From: Bradyrhizobium agreste
Lineage (GTDB): Bacteria; Pseudomonadota; Alphaproteobacteria; Rhizobiales; Xanthobacteraceae
Reading direction: 5' to 3'
NCBI RefSeq assembly: GCF_016031625.1
Contig: NZ_JACCHP010000014.1
Coordinates: 62,001 to 126,000, forward strand
Length of the DNA: 64,000 bases
The notes below the pieces were generated by a model. That model did no database searches. It saw nothing but the letters and a program-made list of their open reading frames with translations, and was not told where the DNA came from. A program made the translations under genes and the position numbers. Below are positions 47,135 to 55,144 of this stretch, in pieces. Position 1 is the stretch's first letter. The number at the start of each line of letters is the position of its first letter.

Positions 47135-48208
47135 TCAAACATTCGCCCCGTGGATCGCGTCGATCACGGCGTCCGTGACCTCCTTGGTGGTCGCCTTGCC
47201 GCCGACATCCGGCGTCAGCACGCCGGCCGCACAGACGCGCTCGACGGCGGCCATCAGCCTCGAGGCGGCCTCCTTCTCGCCGAGATGTTCGAGCATCTGC
47301 GCGCCGGTCCAGAACGTCGCGACCGGGTTGGCGATGCCCTTGCCGGTGATGTCGAAGGCCGAGCCGTGGATCGGCTCGAACATCGAGGGGAAGCGCCGCT
47401 GCGGATCGATGTTGCCGGTCGGCGCGACGCCGAGGCTTCCCGCCAGCGCGCCGGCGAGATCTGAGAGGATGTCGGCGTGGAGGTTGGTCGCGACGATGGT
47501 GTCGAGGCTCTTCGGATGCAGCGTCATGCGCACCGTCATGGCATCGACCAGCATCTTGTCCCAGGTCACGTCAGGGAATTCGCCGGCGACCTCGGCCGCG
47601 ATCTCGTCCCACATCACCATGCCGTGGCGCTGCGCGTTCGACTTGGTCACGACGGTCAGCAGCTTGCGCGGGCGCGACTGCGCGAGCTGGAACGCATAGC
47701 GCATGATCCGCGTGACGCCGACGCGGGTGAAGACGGCGACTTCGGTGCCGACTTCTTCCGGCAGGCCCTTGTGGGCGCGGCCGCCCATGCCGGCATATTC
47801 GCCTTCCGAATTCTCGCGCACGATCACCCAGTCGAGATCGCCGACGCCGACATTGCGCAGCGGCGAGGCGACGCCCGGCAGGATCTTGGTTGGCCGCACA
47901 TTGGCGTATTGATCAAAACCCTGGCAGATCGGCAGCCGCAGGCCCCACAGCGTGATGTGGTCGGGCACGTCAGGGGCGCCGACCGCGCCGAAATAGATCG
48001 CGTCGAACTTCTTGAGCTCGCTGAGGCCGTCCGCCGGCATCATCACGCCGTGCTTCTTGTAATAGTCCGAGCCCCAGTCGAAGGTCTTGACGTTGAAGGC
48101 GAGATCGCCGCTGCGCTTAGCCAGCGCCTCCAGCACGCGGATACCGGCCGAGATCACCTCGGGGCCGATGCCGTCGGCGGGAATGGCTGCGATCGAATGG
48201 GTGCGCAT
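47135..48208 (-). CDS. Tartrate/D-malate dehydrogenase-like protein
   Basis: The 357-residue protein belongs to the beta-decarboxylating isocitrate/isopropylmalate/tartrate dehydrogenase family. GDGIGPEV-like AIPADGIGPEVISAG is at the start, followed by the substrate-loop ENSEGEYAGMGG, TKSNAQRHGMVMWDE and the cofactor-site FEPIHGSAFDITGKGIANP. The Leu-Trp substitution of isocitrate enzymes is not present; the residues fit YeaU/TtuC-type enzymes that use D-malate or tartrate with NAD+. I start it at 48208, which has GGAG upstream. It is divergent from an aspartate dehydrogenase-like gene. Confidence 0.88.
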   Translation of the reverse strand: MRTHSIAAIPADGIGPEVISAGIRVLEALAKRSGDLAFNVKTFDWGSDYYKKHGVMMPADGLSELKKFDAIYFGAVGAPDVPDHITLWGLRLPICQGFDQYANVRPTKILPGVASPLRNVGVGDLDWVIVRENSEGEYAGMGGRAHKGLPEEVGTEVAVFTRVGVTRIMRYAFQLAQSRPRKLLTVVTKSNAQRHGMVMWDEIAAEVAGEFPDVTWDKMLVDAMTVRMTLHPKSLDTIVATNLHADILSDLAGALAGSLGVAPTGNIDPQRRFPSMFEPIHGSAFDITGKGIANPVATFWTGAQMLEHLGEKEAASRLMAAVERVCAAGVLTPDVGGKATTKEVTDAVIDAIHGANV

Positions 48209-48284
48209 GGAAAGGGCTCCGTCGGAGTAAATCGGCGAATTGCGTCGGTAGGACAAGGTCCGGCCCGCCGCGCGTCCCAGGACC

Positions 48285-48299
48285 TGGTCAACCGGACCA
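48285..48299. promoter_or_regulatory. Inverted repeat in the divergent dehydrogenase promoter
   Basis: TGGTC-AACCG-GACCA is a perfect 5+5 palindrome in the 156-base gap between the divergent genes; nearby AGGTCCGG and CCAGGACC repeat related half-sites. It could bind a shared regulator. A TTATACAG -10-like element follows at 48311-48318. Weak evidence only. Confidence 0.3.
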
Positions 48300-48364
48300 A
48301 TTCAGGCTGGCTTATACAGAAAACGATGCGGTATGACATCGGTCCAGCGAGAAAGTAGGGTGCG

Positions 48365-49189
48365 ATGACTGAACGGAATGCGTCGAGCGAATTGCGGGTG
48401 GCCATTGCCGGGCTGGGCGCGATCGGCACCAAGATCGCGACCGCGCTCGACCAGGGCACCGAGGGCCTGTCGCTCGCGGCCGTGGCCGTGCGAGCTCCCG
48501 CCAAGCATCAAGCCTTCATCAACAGCTTGCGCCGCCCGCCGGAAATCCTGCCGCTCGACCAGCTCGGCGATGCCGCCGACATCGTGGTCGAATGTGCGCC
48601 GAGCAGCCAGCTGCGTGCGATCGTCGAGCCGGCGGTGAAGCGCGGCAAGGCCGTCGTCGTGGTCAGCGTCGGCGGCTTGCTCGACAATTTCGATCTTGTC
48701 GATCTCGCCCGCGCCAATGGTGGCCGCATCCTCGTGCCGACCGGCGCCCTGATCGGCCTCGATGCCGTCAACGCCGCCGCAATCGGCACCATCCATTCGG
48801 TGAAGATGGTGACGCGCAAGCCGATCGACGGCTTGAAGGGTGCGCCGTTCATCGTCCAGAACAACATCGACATCGACAATCTGCGCGAACCGCTCAAGCT
48901 GTTCGAGGGCAGCGCGCGCGAAGCCGCAAAGGGCTTTCCGGCCAACGTCAACGTCGCCGTTGCCTTGTCACTGGCGGGCATCGGGCCCGATCGCACCGAG
49001 ATACAGGTTTGGGCCGACCCGACGGTGACGCGCAACGTTCACCGCATCGAGGTCGAAGCGGATTCGGCGCGGTTCTCGATGGGCATCGAGAACATCCCGT
49101 CCGAGAATCCCAAGACCGGTCTGATCACGGCGCTGTCGGTGATCGCCCTCTTGCGCAAGCAGCGCGCCGCGTTGTGCGTGGGGACGTGA
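48365..49189 (+). CDS. Aspartate dehydrogenase-like protein (NadX type)
   Basis: The 274-residue protein has an N-terminal Rossmann motif (VAIAGLGAIGTKIATALD, residues 12-29) and the later aspartate dehydrogenase segments RILVPTGALIGLDAV and IQVWADPT. Aspartate dehydrogenase deaminates L-aspartate to iminoaspartate/oxaloacetate with NAD(P)+; some members feed NAD synthesis. Its His active-site loop (residues around NVHRIEV) is conserved. No nadA or nadC is nearby. It is divergent from a D-malate/tartrate-type dehydrogenase, so a joint C4-acid role is possible. Confidence 0.85.
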   Translation: MTERNASSELRVAIAGLGAIGTKIATALDQGTEGLSLAAVAVRAPAKHQAFINSLRRPPEILPLDQLGDAADIVVECAPSSQLRAIVEPAVKRGKAVVVVSVGGLLDNFDLVDLARANGGRILVPTGALIGLDAVNAAAIGTIHSVKMVTRKPIDGLKGAPFIVQNNIDIDNLREPLKLFEGSAREAAKGFPANVNVAVALSLAGIGPDRTEIQVWADPTVTRNVHRIEVEADSARFSMGIENIPSENPKTGLITALSVIALLRKQRAALCVGT

Positions 49190-49221
49190 TGAATTGAGAT
49201 TCGATTAGCTCCGCCGACGGT

Positions 49222-49343
49222 GCGCTCCCCCGCGTGCGGGGGAGGGCTGGGGAGAGGGTGTCTCCGCGACGGGAATCCCCAAGAGGAGAAAGCCCTCACC
49301 CGGCGCTTCGCGCCGACCTCTCCCGCAAGCGGGAGAGGTGTGA
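49222..49343. repeat. Intergenic palindromic repeat, family C
   Basis: GCTCCCCCGCGTGCGGGGGAG and CTCCCGCAAGCGGGAGAGGTG are two hairpins flanking the complementary GGGGAGAGGGTG..CCCTCACCC centre. It fills the gap between the convergent aspartate dehydrogenase-like and sorbosone dehydrogenase-like genes. Confidence 0.88.
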
Positions 49344-49377
49344 CCGCGCCCGCGGCGCCACCTCGACAAATTTCGTT

Positions 49378-50682
49378 TTACGCCCCCGTCACGCGCCAGA
49401 TCACGTTGCCGACGTCATCGGCCATCAGCAGCGACGTCTTGTCCGGGCCGATCGTGACGCCGACCGGGCGGCCGTAGGATTCCTTCTCGTCCGGCGACAG
49501 GAAGCCCGACAGGATGTCGCGCGAGGGGCCGGAGGGCTTGCCGTTCGCAAACGGAATGAACACCAGCTTGTAGCCGGACAGCGTGCTGCGATTCCATGAG
49601 CCGTGCTGGCCGATCACCATGCCGTCGCCGAAGCCGGGCAGGGTGCCTGCGGGCATCCAGCACAGGCCGAGCGAAGCGGTGTGACCGCCGAGCGCATAGT
49701 CCGGTTGGATCGCTTTGGCGACCATCGCCGGATCCTGCGGCACGCGGTCGTCCACCGTCTTGCCCCAGTAGCAATAGGGCCAGCCATAGAAGCCGCCGTC
49801 GCGCACGGAGGTGAGATAGTCAGGCGGCGTCTCGTCGCCGAGGCCGTCGCGCTCGTTGACGACGGTCCAGAGCACGCCGGTCGTCGGCTCCCAGGCAAGG
49901 CCCACGGGATTGCGCAGGCCGGTCGCAAAGATGCGATGCGTGCCGGCAACGAGATCGAGCTCGTAGACCGCGGCGCGGCCTTCCTCGACCTCCACGCCCA
50001 TCTCGGCGATGTTGCTGAGCGAGCCGACGCCGGCATAGAGCTTCTTGCCGTCGGGACTGGCGAGCAGGCTGCGCGTCCAGTGGCCGGCTGGCTTGAACGT
50101 CGTGAGCCGCTTGCCCGGCGCGGTAATGCGATCGGTATCGGCAACGTACGGGAAGGCCATCACGCCGTCGGTGTTGCCGACATAGAAAGTGTCGCCGACC
50201 AGCGCCATGCCGAACGGCTGGTTGAGGTTCTCCATGAAGGCGCCGCGATGCTCGGCGACGCCGTCGCCGTCCTTGTCGCGCAACAGCGTGATGCGGTTGG
50301 CGGAGACGCCGAGCGCGGCGGCGCGGCGCATCGTCGCCTGCATCGCATAGTGGAACACGCTGCGCGGGGCGCCCGCGATCTGCGTCGCCTCCGCGATCAG
50401 CACGTCGCCATTGGGCAGCACCTCGATCCAGCGCGGATGGTCGAGGCCGGTCGCGAACGCATTGACCTTCAGTCCGGGTGCAGCGATCGGCTTCTGGCCC
50501 TCGCGCCAGCCGCGTGCGGTCGGCATCTTCAAGGTGGGGATCGCGCCTTGCGGTTTTGCTTCGGGAATGGCGGGCTTCTCGCCCCAGGCCGGCGCGGGCT
50601 CGGTGCCCGTCATCTTGCGCCATTGCAGTGCGATGCCGCCGATGAACGCGACGAACTGCGCGAAGATGCTGGAAAACGTCAT
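49378..50682 (-). CDS. Sorbosone/PQQ-dependent sugar dehydrogenase-like protein
   Basis: The 434-residue product has a single N-terminal hydrophobic segment (FAQFVAFIGGIAL), probably a membrane anchor or uncleaved signal. The remainder is a six-bladed beta-propeller of the sorbosone dehydrogenase/soluble glucose dehydrogenase class: DHPRWIEVLPNGDVLIAEA, LNQPFGMAL, YVGNTDGV, and TGLRNPVGLAWEP. Such proteins oxidise sugars or aldose derivatives in the periplasm, often with PQQ. Key PQQ contacts (His and Arg residues of the propeller top) cannot be ascertained by eye. Confidence 0.88.
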   Translation of the reverse strand: MTFSSIFAQFVAFIGGIALQWRKMTGTEPAPAWGEKPAIPEAKPQGAIPTLKMPTARGWREGQKPIAAPGLKVNAFATGLDHPRWIEVLPNGDVLIAEATQIAGAPRSVFHYAMQATMRRAAALGVSANRITLLRDKDGDGVAEHRGAFMENLNQPFGMALVGDTFYVGNTDGVMAFPYVADTDRITAPGKRLTTFKPAGHWTRSLLASPDGKKLYAGVGSLSNIAEMGVEVEEGRAAVYELDLVAGTHRIFATGLRNPVGLAWEPTTGVLWTVVNERDGLGDETPPDYLTSVRDGGFYGWPYCYWGKTVDDRVPQDPAMVAKAIQPDYALGGHTASLGLCWMPAGTLPGFGDGMVIGQHGSWNRSTLSGYKLVFIPFANGKPSGPSRDILSGFLSPDEKESYGRPVGVTIGPDKTSLLMADDVGNVIWRVTGA

Positions 50683-50819
50683 GATGAGCCCCTGTGTGCG
50701 CGCGCATCCAACTGGCTGGCGGGGCAGACGTCAACCTGTGCGACGCACGGCTGGGCCTATTCCCGTGGAATGGCAGCCGATCGAATTTGCATGGGACTGT
50801 CGCGGCGTCCGACCAGAGA

Positions 50820-51029
50820 TCAACGGCGGATCTGCAGCTCCAACCGTCTTGCTGCGCGAAAATCGTCCAAGTGACTGATGTTGGGCGCCAGCGCCGCTTC
50901 CCTCGACAGCAGATGATAGACCCGCGCCACCGCGCGCTGCTTCTGCTTCGTCCGTCCGGGCGGCAGCGCCCGCGCCTTGCGGACGGCGGCGATCGCGTGT
51001 GCGCGAAAATAATCGTAGGCGTCCGACAT
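50820..51029 (-). CDS. 69-residue conserved-looking hypothetical protein
   Basis: A helical 69-residue protein starting SDAYDYFRAHAIAAVRKARALPPG and containing KQKQRAVARVYHLLSREAALAPN with a basic C-terminus. It looks like a real short gene from its amino-acid pattern; its ATG lies just downstream of a family E repeat. No domain recognised. Confidence 0.6.
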   Translation of the reverse strand: MSDAYDYFRAHAIAAVRKARALPPGRTKQKQRAVARVYHLLSREAALAPNISHLDDFRAARRLELQIRR

Positions 51030-51110
51030 GACTCGATGCTCTGCGGCTGTGGAGATGTCGAGCGCTAACGGACGAGCGGCGGGGTGGTTCCTTGGGGAGG
51101 CGGATCGCGC

Positions 51111-51254
51111 TCTCGTGCCCCGGACGCAGCGCAGCGCGTCTTCGCGATGCGCTGCAGAGCCGGGGCCCATCTCACCGGTATGCACAAGTCGCAATCTGGG
51201 TCCCGGCTCTGCGCAGCAGCGTTGCACGCTGCAGCGCGTCCGGGCCACGCGAGT
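51111..51254. repeat. Intergenic palindromic repeat, family E
   Basis: Second family E copy, with CCCCGGACGCAGCGCAGCGC and CTGCAGCGCGTCCGGGCCAC arms and CAGAGCCGGGGCCCA/TGGGTCCCGGCTCTG inside. It separates the small hypothetical gene from the methyltransferase-like gene. Confidence 0.88.
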
Positions 51255-51270
51255 GAGGCGGGCTACGTCG

Positions 51271-51897
51271 TCACCGCGGCGACGTGAACGGAATGAGCAT
51301 CGGGACGCGGCGGCAATAGGCGCCATAGGCGTCTTCGCCGAGCTCCTTGGACAGGAACACCTCTTCCATCCGGCCCTTCTGCCACATGCCGAGCGAGATC
51401 AGGATGGCGCCGAGGATCGTCGTCACCAAGCCGATCGCGACGCCGGTCACCAGCATCCCGAAGATGAGCCCGGTGTAGATGGGGTGGCGCACCAAGCCGT
51501 AGGGCCCGGTGTCGATGACACGATGGTCTTCCTTCTGGGTGATGGTGTTGGACCAAAACTTTCCAAGATGCAGCCGGCCCCACCAGGCGAAGGCAATGCC
51601 AGCGGCCGAGAGGATCGCGGCGATCGCGATGCCGGTGTTGCCGAGCACCCAGAGCGGCTTCCAGCCCAGGATCTCCGCGACGAACGGCGTGTACAGGATG
51701 CCGCCGATCAGGATCGGCAGGCGATAGCGCTGTGACTCCAGCGTCATGACCTGCTTCTTGGTCTGCCCCTGCCAGAACGAGGCGCCGACCCAGCTGGCCA
51801 GAAAAGCGAGCCAGAGCAGAGCCAGGAGTTCGGTCGGCCAGGTCGTAGTCCAGCCACCCCAGGCGACAGAGAGAAGCTTGCTGAAATCGAAAGACAT
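51271..51897 (-). CDS. Isoprenylcysteine carboxyl methyltransferase-like protein
   Basis: The 208-residue protein has about five membrane helices and the C-terminal SAM-binding signature of the ICMT/phosphatidylethanolamine methyltransferase family: LVRHPIYTGLIFGMLVTG and, near the end, EEVFLSKELGEDAYGAYCRRVP. It methylates a membrane or lipid substrate; the natural one is unknown in bacteria. It is the last of three same-strand genes separated by 28-29 bases. Confidence 0.85.
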   Translation of the reverse strand: MSFDFSKLLSVAWGGWTTTWPTELLALLWLAFLASWVGASFWQGQTKKQVMTLESQRYRLPILIGGILYTPFVAEILGWKPLWVLGNTGIAIAAILSAAGIAFAWWGRLHLGKFWSNTITQKEDHRVIDTGPYGLVRHPIYTGLIFGMLVTGVAIGLVTTILGAILISLGMWQKGRMEEVFLSKELGEDAYGAYCRRVPMLIPFTSPR

Positions 51898-51926
51898 GAA
51901 GGTTCTTTGCGTTTGAAGCGGCGGCG

Positions 51927-52958
51927 TCAGCTCGCGCGCGAGGACAGCGCGTGATGCTTGAGGGCGCCGGCGGGCTGCTGGCCGTTGCGGGCGAGCAGGT
52001 GGGTGATGGTTTCGCGCAAGACCGGCTCGATCGGACGCGGCGAATAGCCGAGTTCGGTGCGGGCCTTGCCGATCGAAAGGTCGCTCGCGGCGAGCGCGAT
52101 CCGCACGCCCTCGGCGGTGCCGTTGGGCGGCCGGCGCGTGATGTGGTCGGCGATATATTCGAGCATGATCGCGGACAGCTCGGCGATCTTGCCGGGTACG
52201 ACGATCGGAAATTGCCGGCGGCCGCTCATCGCCGACATCATGCGCAGGATGTCGCCGAGCGGGACACAGTCGCCGCCGAGGATGTAGCGCTGCCCGAGGC
52301 GGCCGCGCTCCATGGTCAGCACGAGGCCCATGGCGACGTCGCGGACGTCGACCAGGTTGACCAGGAAGTTGAGATGCGGCTGCACCTTCTTCTGCAGGAA
52401 GTACCAGAGCATCGCGGTCGGCGGCGTCAGATTGTGGTCGGCGGCGCCGATCGGCATGGTCGGCGTGCCGATCACCAGCGGAAAGCCCGCGGCTGCCGCC
52501 TTGGCGGCATGATGCTCGGCGAGCGACTTCGACCGCGTATAGGCGCCGGGCATCGCCTCGGCCGGCTGCAGCGCCTCTTCGGCGGGAACGCCCTTGAGGT
52601 CGGAATAGGGGAACAGGATCGATTCGGTCGAGCAGTGCAGGAAGCGCGAGACGCCGCGCTTCATCGCCGCTGCCAGCACGATCTCGGTGCCGCGGCAATT
52701 GACCTCGTGAAAGTCCTGCTTGTTGGCGACCCACATGCCGGGCAGGCCGGCGAGGTGATAGACCTGATCGCAACCGGCGATCGCCGCATCGACCGCGGCA
52801 CAGTCCAGCACGGAGCCGCGGACGTGCTCGACATCCGCGTTCGCCGCATTCGGCACGCGGACATCGAGAACGCGGACCCGCTGCCCACGGGCGCGGAGCG
52901 CTTCTACGAGGTGATGTCCGATGAAGCCACTGCCACCGGTAACCAGGACGAGAGCCAT
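51927..52958 (-). CDS. NAD-dependent epimerase/dehydratase (hopanoid-sugar epimerase-like)
   Basis: From the ATG at 52958 the 343-residue protein is an extended short-chain dehydrogenase: VTGGSGFIGHHLVEAL (residues 6-21), catalytic Tyr140 and Lys144 in AYTRSKSLAEHHA, and downstream family motifs. It resembles HpnA-like and 3-beta-hydroxysteroid-type reductases. Activity could be NAD(P)-dependent reduction or epimerisation of a sugar or sterol-like lipid. No ribosome-binding site stands out; the open frame upstream lacks family sequence. Confidence 0.83.
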   Translation of the reverse strand: MALVLVTGGSGFIGHHLVEALRARGQRVRVLDVRVPNAANADVEHVRGSVLDCAAVDAAIAGCDQVYHLAGLPGMWVANKQDFHEVNCRGTEIVLAAAMKRGVSRFLHCSTESILFPYSDLKGVPAEEALQPAEAMPGAYTRSKSLAEHHAAKAAAAGFPLVIGTPTMPIGAADHNLTPPTAMLWYFLQKKVQPHLNFLVNLVDVRDVAMGLVLTMERGRLGQRYILGGDCVPLGDILRMMSAMSGRRQFPIVVPGKIAELSAIMLEYIADHITRRPPNGTAEGVRIALAASDLSIGKARTELGYSPRPIEPVLRETITHLLARNGQQPAGALKHHALSSRAS

Positions 52959-52986
52959 GCAGAAGGTTGCTGTTTCGCTTCGAGCG

Positions 52987-53523
52987 TTATCGGGTTGAAA
53001 GGGAATTGGCCGGAACAGGCGCCAGAATCGCGGCAAGGTCGCGACGGAAGCCCAATGCAATGAATAATTTTGCCATGACGAACATCGGTCCAAGCAAAAG
53101 ATGCGAGGGGAACGTGAACAACGAGGCCTCGCGCCCCTCAAAAACCTTGTGGCCGATGGTCTGCGCGGCAAGGCCGAGCACCACCAGCGTCGCGAAAATC
53201 GCCCACATCAACGCGGTGCTGACTTGCGCCGCGATGGTCGTCGCAACCGAAAACAGCACGACCGAGACGGCCAGAATGCCGAGCCCGAGCGCCGCGTCGA
53301 GCAACAGCCAATAGATCAAGACCGGCAGGGCCAGGATCACCGCCAGGCTGACGTTGAATCCGAACAGCGGAAGCTTGACCAGCGTCAGCGGCAGCACGGC
53401 GCCGGTGAACAGCAGCAGGATGCCGACCACATGCATCGCCGTGTTGCAGGGATCGCGATGGTACTCGACATAAACGGCAAGTTGGCGCTGGAAAAAGCCA
53501 CCCATTTCGGTCTCATGCAGCAC
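52987..53523 (-). CDS. Mpo1-like (DUF962) membrane protein
   Basis: The 178-residue protein carries the Mpo1/DUF962 pattern: AVYVEYHRDPCNTAMHVVG near the N-terminus and AQTIGHKVFEGR before the last helix, with four hydrophobic segments between. In yeast, Mpo1 is an Fe(II)-dependent dioxygenase that breaks down 2-hydroxy fatty acids using conserved histidines; bacterial function is unproven. It starts a probable operon with the epimerase-like and methyltransferase-like genes. The next in-frame ATG, six codons on, could also be the start. Confidence 0.8.
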   Translation of the reverse strand: MLHETEMGGFFQRQLAVYVEYHRDPCNTAMHVVGILLLFTGAVLPLTLVKLPLFGFNVSLAVILALPVLIYWLLLDAALGLGILAVSVVLFSVATTIAAQVSTALMWAIFATLVVLGLAAQTIGHKVFEGREASLFTFPSHLLLGPMFVMAKLFIALGFRRDLAAILAPVPANSLSTR

Positions 53524-53676
53524 GGGGTCGGGAAGGGCGAACAGAGGCTATAGCACTGGACAGGGCGGTGCACAAACCGGCACTTTTGTCGCGTGAAACC
53601 GTGCGCGCGCGCCCGGGGCAGGCTGCAAAATAGCCCGCACTTCAAAGGGTTCCGTCAGGTGCGGAGCCGTCTTCGC

Positions 53677-54345
53677 TCAGCGCTTCTTGGCGGGCTTTTT
53701 CGCCGCAGGCGCGGGGGCCGCGGCTGGATGCGGCGCCTCCTCCGGCAGCTTGGCATAGGTCAGGATCTGCAACTGGCCGTTGACGGCCGAGGTCGGCTTG
53801 GCCCGGTCGAGAAACTGCTCCTCGCCGAGGCCGATCGGATGCAGCCGCTTGGTCGAGATCTTGAAGGTGTTCACCAGGACGTCACGGATCGCATCCGCCC
53901 GGCGCTGGCTCAGGATCGCATTGGCCTCGCGCGTCTTCGAATTGGATTCGACGTGGCCGACGATCAGGAAGGTGTAGGGCAGCAGCGAGGAATGAACCAG
54001 CGCGTCCGCGATGCGGCCGACGGTCTGGTAGGACGCCGGCTGGATGATCGGCGTGTCGGCATCGAACTGGATCTGCGCATTGAAGGCGGGCAGCTTGGCG
54101 AGGTCAGGCGCGATCAGCGGCCGGTTCACCGGGCCCGGATCGTTCTTGATCCGGGTCTTGGCGCGCTCCATCACCTGCTGCTTCAGTGCGGGCAGGTCTA
54201 CCTCGGCGGCCTCTTCGAAACGGTTCAGTTTCGCGACGATGTCGTCGCGGGTGGGCGCCGCCGTCTGCGCGCCGGCGCTGCCCGCAAGCAAAGCGAGACC
54301 CAGCGCCAGGCCCAGTCCTGCGGTGGCGAGCCCGTTCGCGCGCAT
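53677..54345 (-). CDS. OmpA-family periplasmic protein
   Basis: The 222-residue product has a signal peptide (LALGLALLAGSAGAQ), a helical linker and an OmpA-type peptidoglycan-binding domain: FNAQIQFDADTPIIQPAS and LIVGHVESNSKTREANAILSQRRADAIRDVL. The C-terminus is a Lys/Ala/Pro tail. The usual TD.(hydrophobic)G motif reads VESNSKTREAN here, so the diaminopimelate-binding Asp is replaced. Its ATG overlaps the Cys-rich protein's stop codon (TGATG), coupling the two. Confidence 0.85.
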   Translation of the reverse strand: MRANGLATAGLGLALGLALLAGSAGAQTAAPTRDDIVAKLNRFEEAAEVDLPALKQQVMERAKTRIKNDPGPVNRPLIAPDLAKLPAFNAQIQFDADTPIIQPASYQTVGRIADALVHSSLLPYTFLIVGHVESNSKTREANAILSQRRADAIRDVLVNTFKISTKRLHPIGLGEEQFLDRAKPTSAVNGQLQILTYAKLPEEAPHPAAAPAPAAKKPAKKR

Positions 54346-54761
54346 CAGCGGTACCCCGCGTCGTCGACGGCCTTCAGGCAGTTGTTGCTGATGCCCTTGG
54401 GCGTCGAGACCAGGCAGGGGACAGACTTGCTGGTCTCCTTGGTCGAGCCGCCGCAGACCTTGACGATCTCGCGCTGGCAGGCATTCGCCACAGTGATACG
54501 CGCGGCGACGCGCTTCTGGATGGCGTCGAACACGCCGAGATAGTCGCTCGCGCATTGCGGCGAGAGGACGTCGCGGTTGCGCGACAGGCACTCCTTCAGG
54601 CGGGTCGAGTCCGGGTTGACGCCGCGGCAATTGGCGACGATTTCCGCGCCGCAGCTCGCCGCCAGCTTCCCGATCGAATCGCCAAAGCTCATGGTCTCCG
54701 CCGCGCTGAGCGACGGCATTCCCAATGCCAGCACGATCAATGTGATGGAGCCCCGGACCAT
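54345..54761 (-). CDS. Secreted Cys-rich-repeat protein
   Basis: The 138-residue product has a signal peptide (SITLIVLALGMPSLSA) and Cys-x-patterned repeats similar to the 'cysteine-rich repeat' (Golgi Cys-rich domain-like) family: LAASCGAEIVANCRGV, RLKECLSRNRDVLSPQCAS, then ACQREIVKVCGG. Eight cysteines suggest disulphides in the periplasm. A shorter relative is at 62128-62388. It is coupled to the OmpA-like gene downstream. I choose the ATG at 54761 as best fitting the signal peptide. Confidence 0.78.
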   Translation of the reverse strand: MVRGSITLIVLALGMPSLSAAETMSFGDSIGKLAASCGAEIVANCRGVNPDSTRLKECLSRNRDVLSPQCASDYLGVFDAIQKRVAARITVANACQREIVKVCGGSTKETSKSVPCLVSTPKGISNNCLKAVDDAGYR

Positions 54762-54849
54762 GGGTTTATCTGATACGGGGAAGTTCGCGGTGGTCAAGGG
54801 GCGTTCGGGGCAGAACTGTCGAGAGTTGCGCCAGTGCGGCGAACAGTCC

Positions 54850-55136
54850 TCACTCCGCGTCCGCGGCGGGCGGCCATTCGATCAGGACGGCCGTGTGGTT
54901 CCTGACGTCCTCGGCAAACTCCGGATCGGCTTTGAGCTCGTCCGGCGTCCGGGGCGGCGGCAGCTGGCGACCTCCGCGATCAGCTCCTGTGCGTAGAGCG
55001 CGAGCGCCTCAGGCGCATTCTCGAGGGCTTCGTCGATATCGTCGCCGCCGGAGAAGCAGCCGGGCAGGTCCGGAAACCACACGCCGACGGCCTCGTCCGG
55101 GTCGGCGTTCTCAATGATGGCAACGTACTGAGCCAT
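54850..55136 (-). pseudogene. HicB-family antitoxin, frameshifted
   Basis: The start (AQYVAIIENADPDEAVGVWF, then PDLPGCFSGGDDIDEALENA) is a clear HicB-type domain. After the codons for ELIAE the uninterrupted frame runs out as VASCRRPGRRTSSKPIRS and stops at 54882, a nonsense-looking tail. Shifting by one base near 54971 instead gives GRQLPPPRTPDELKADPEF, then AEDVRNHTAVLIEW and a TGA at 54850, which fits the family. A GGG to GG loss explains it. HicB proteins bind and neutralise the HicA mRNA interferase; no hicA is visible. It follows uvrD by 8 bases. Confidence 0.72.
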
Positions 55137-55144
55137 ATCGGGCC

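Noticed and set aside
49190..49377. A small gene in the gap after the aspartate dehydrogenase-like gene
   Set aside because: The open frames there are made by the family C repeat and have no ribosome-binding site or sensible protein pattern.
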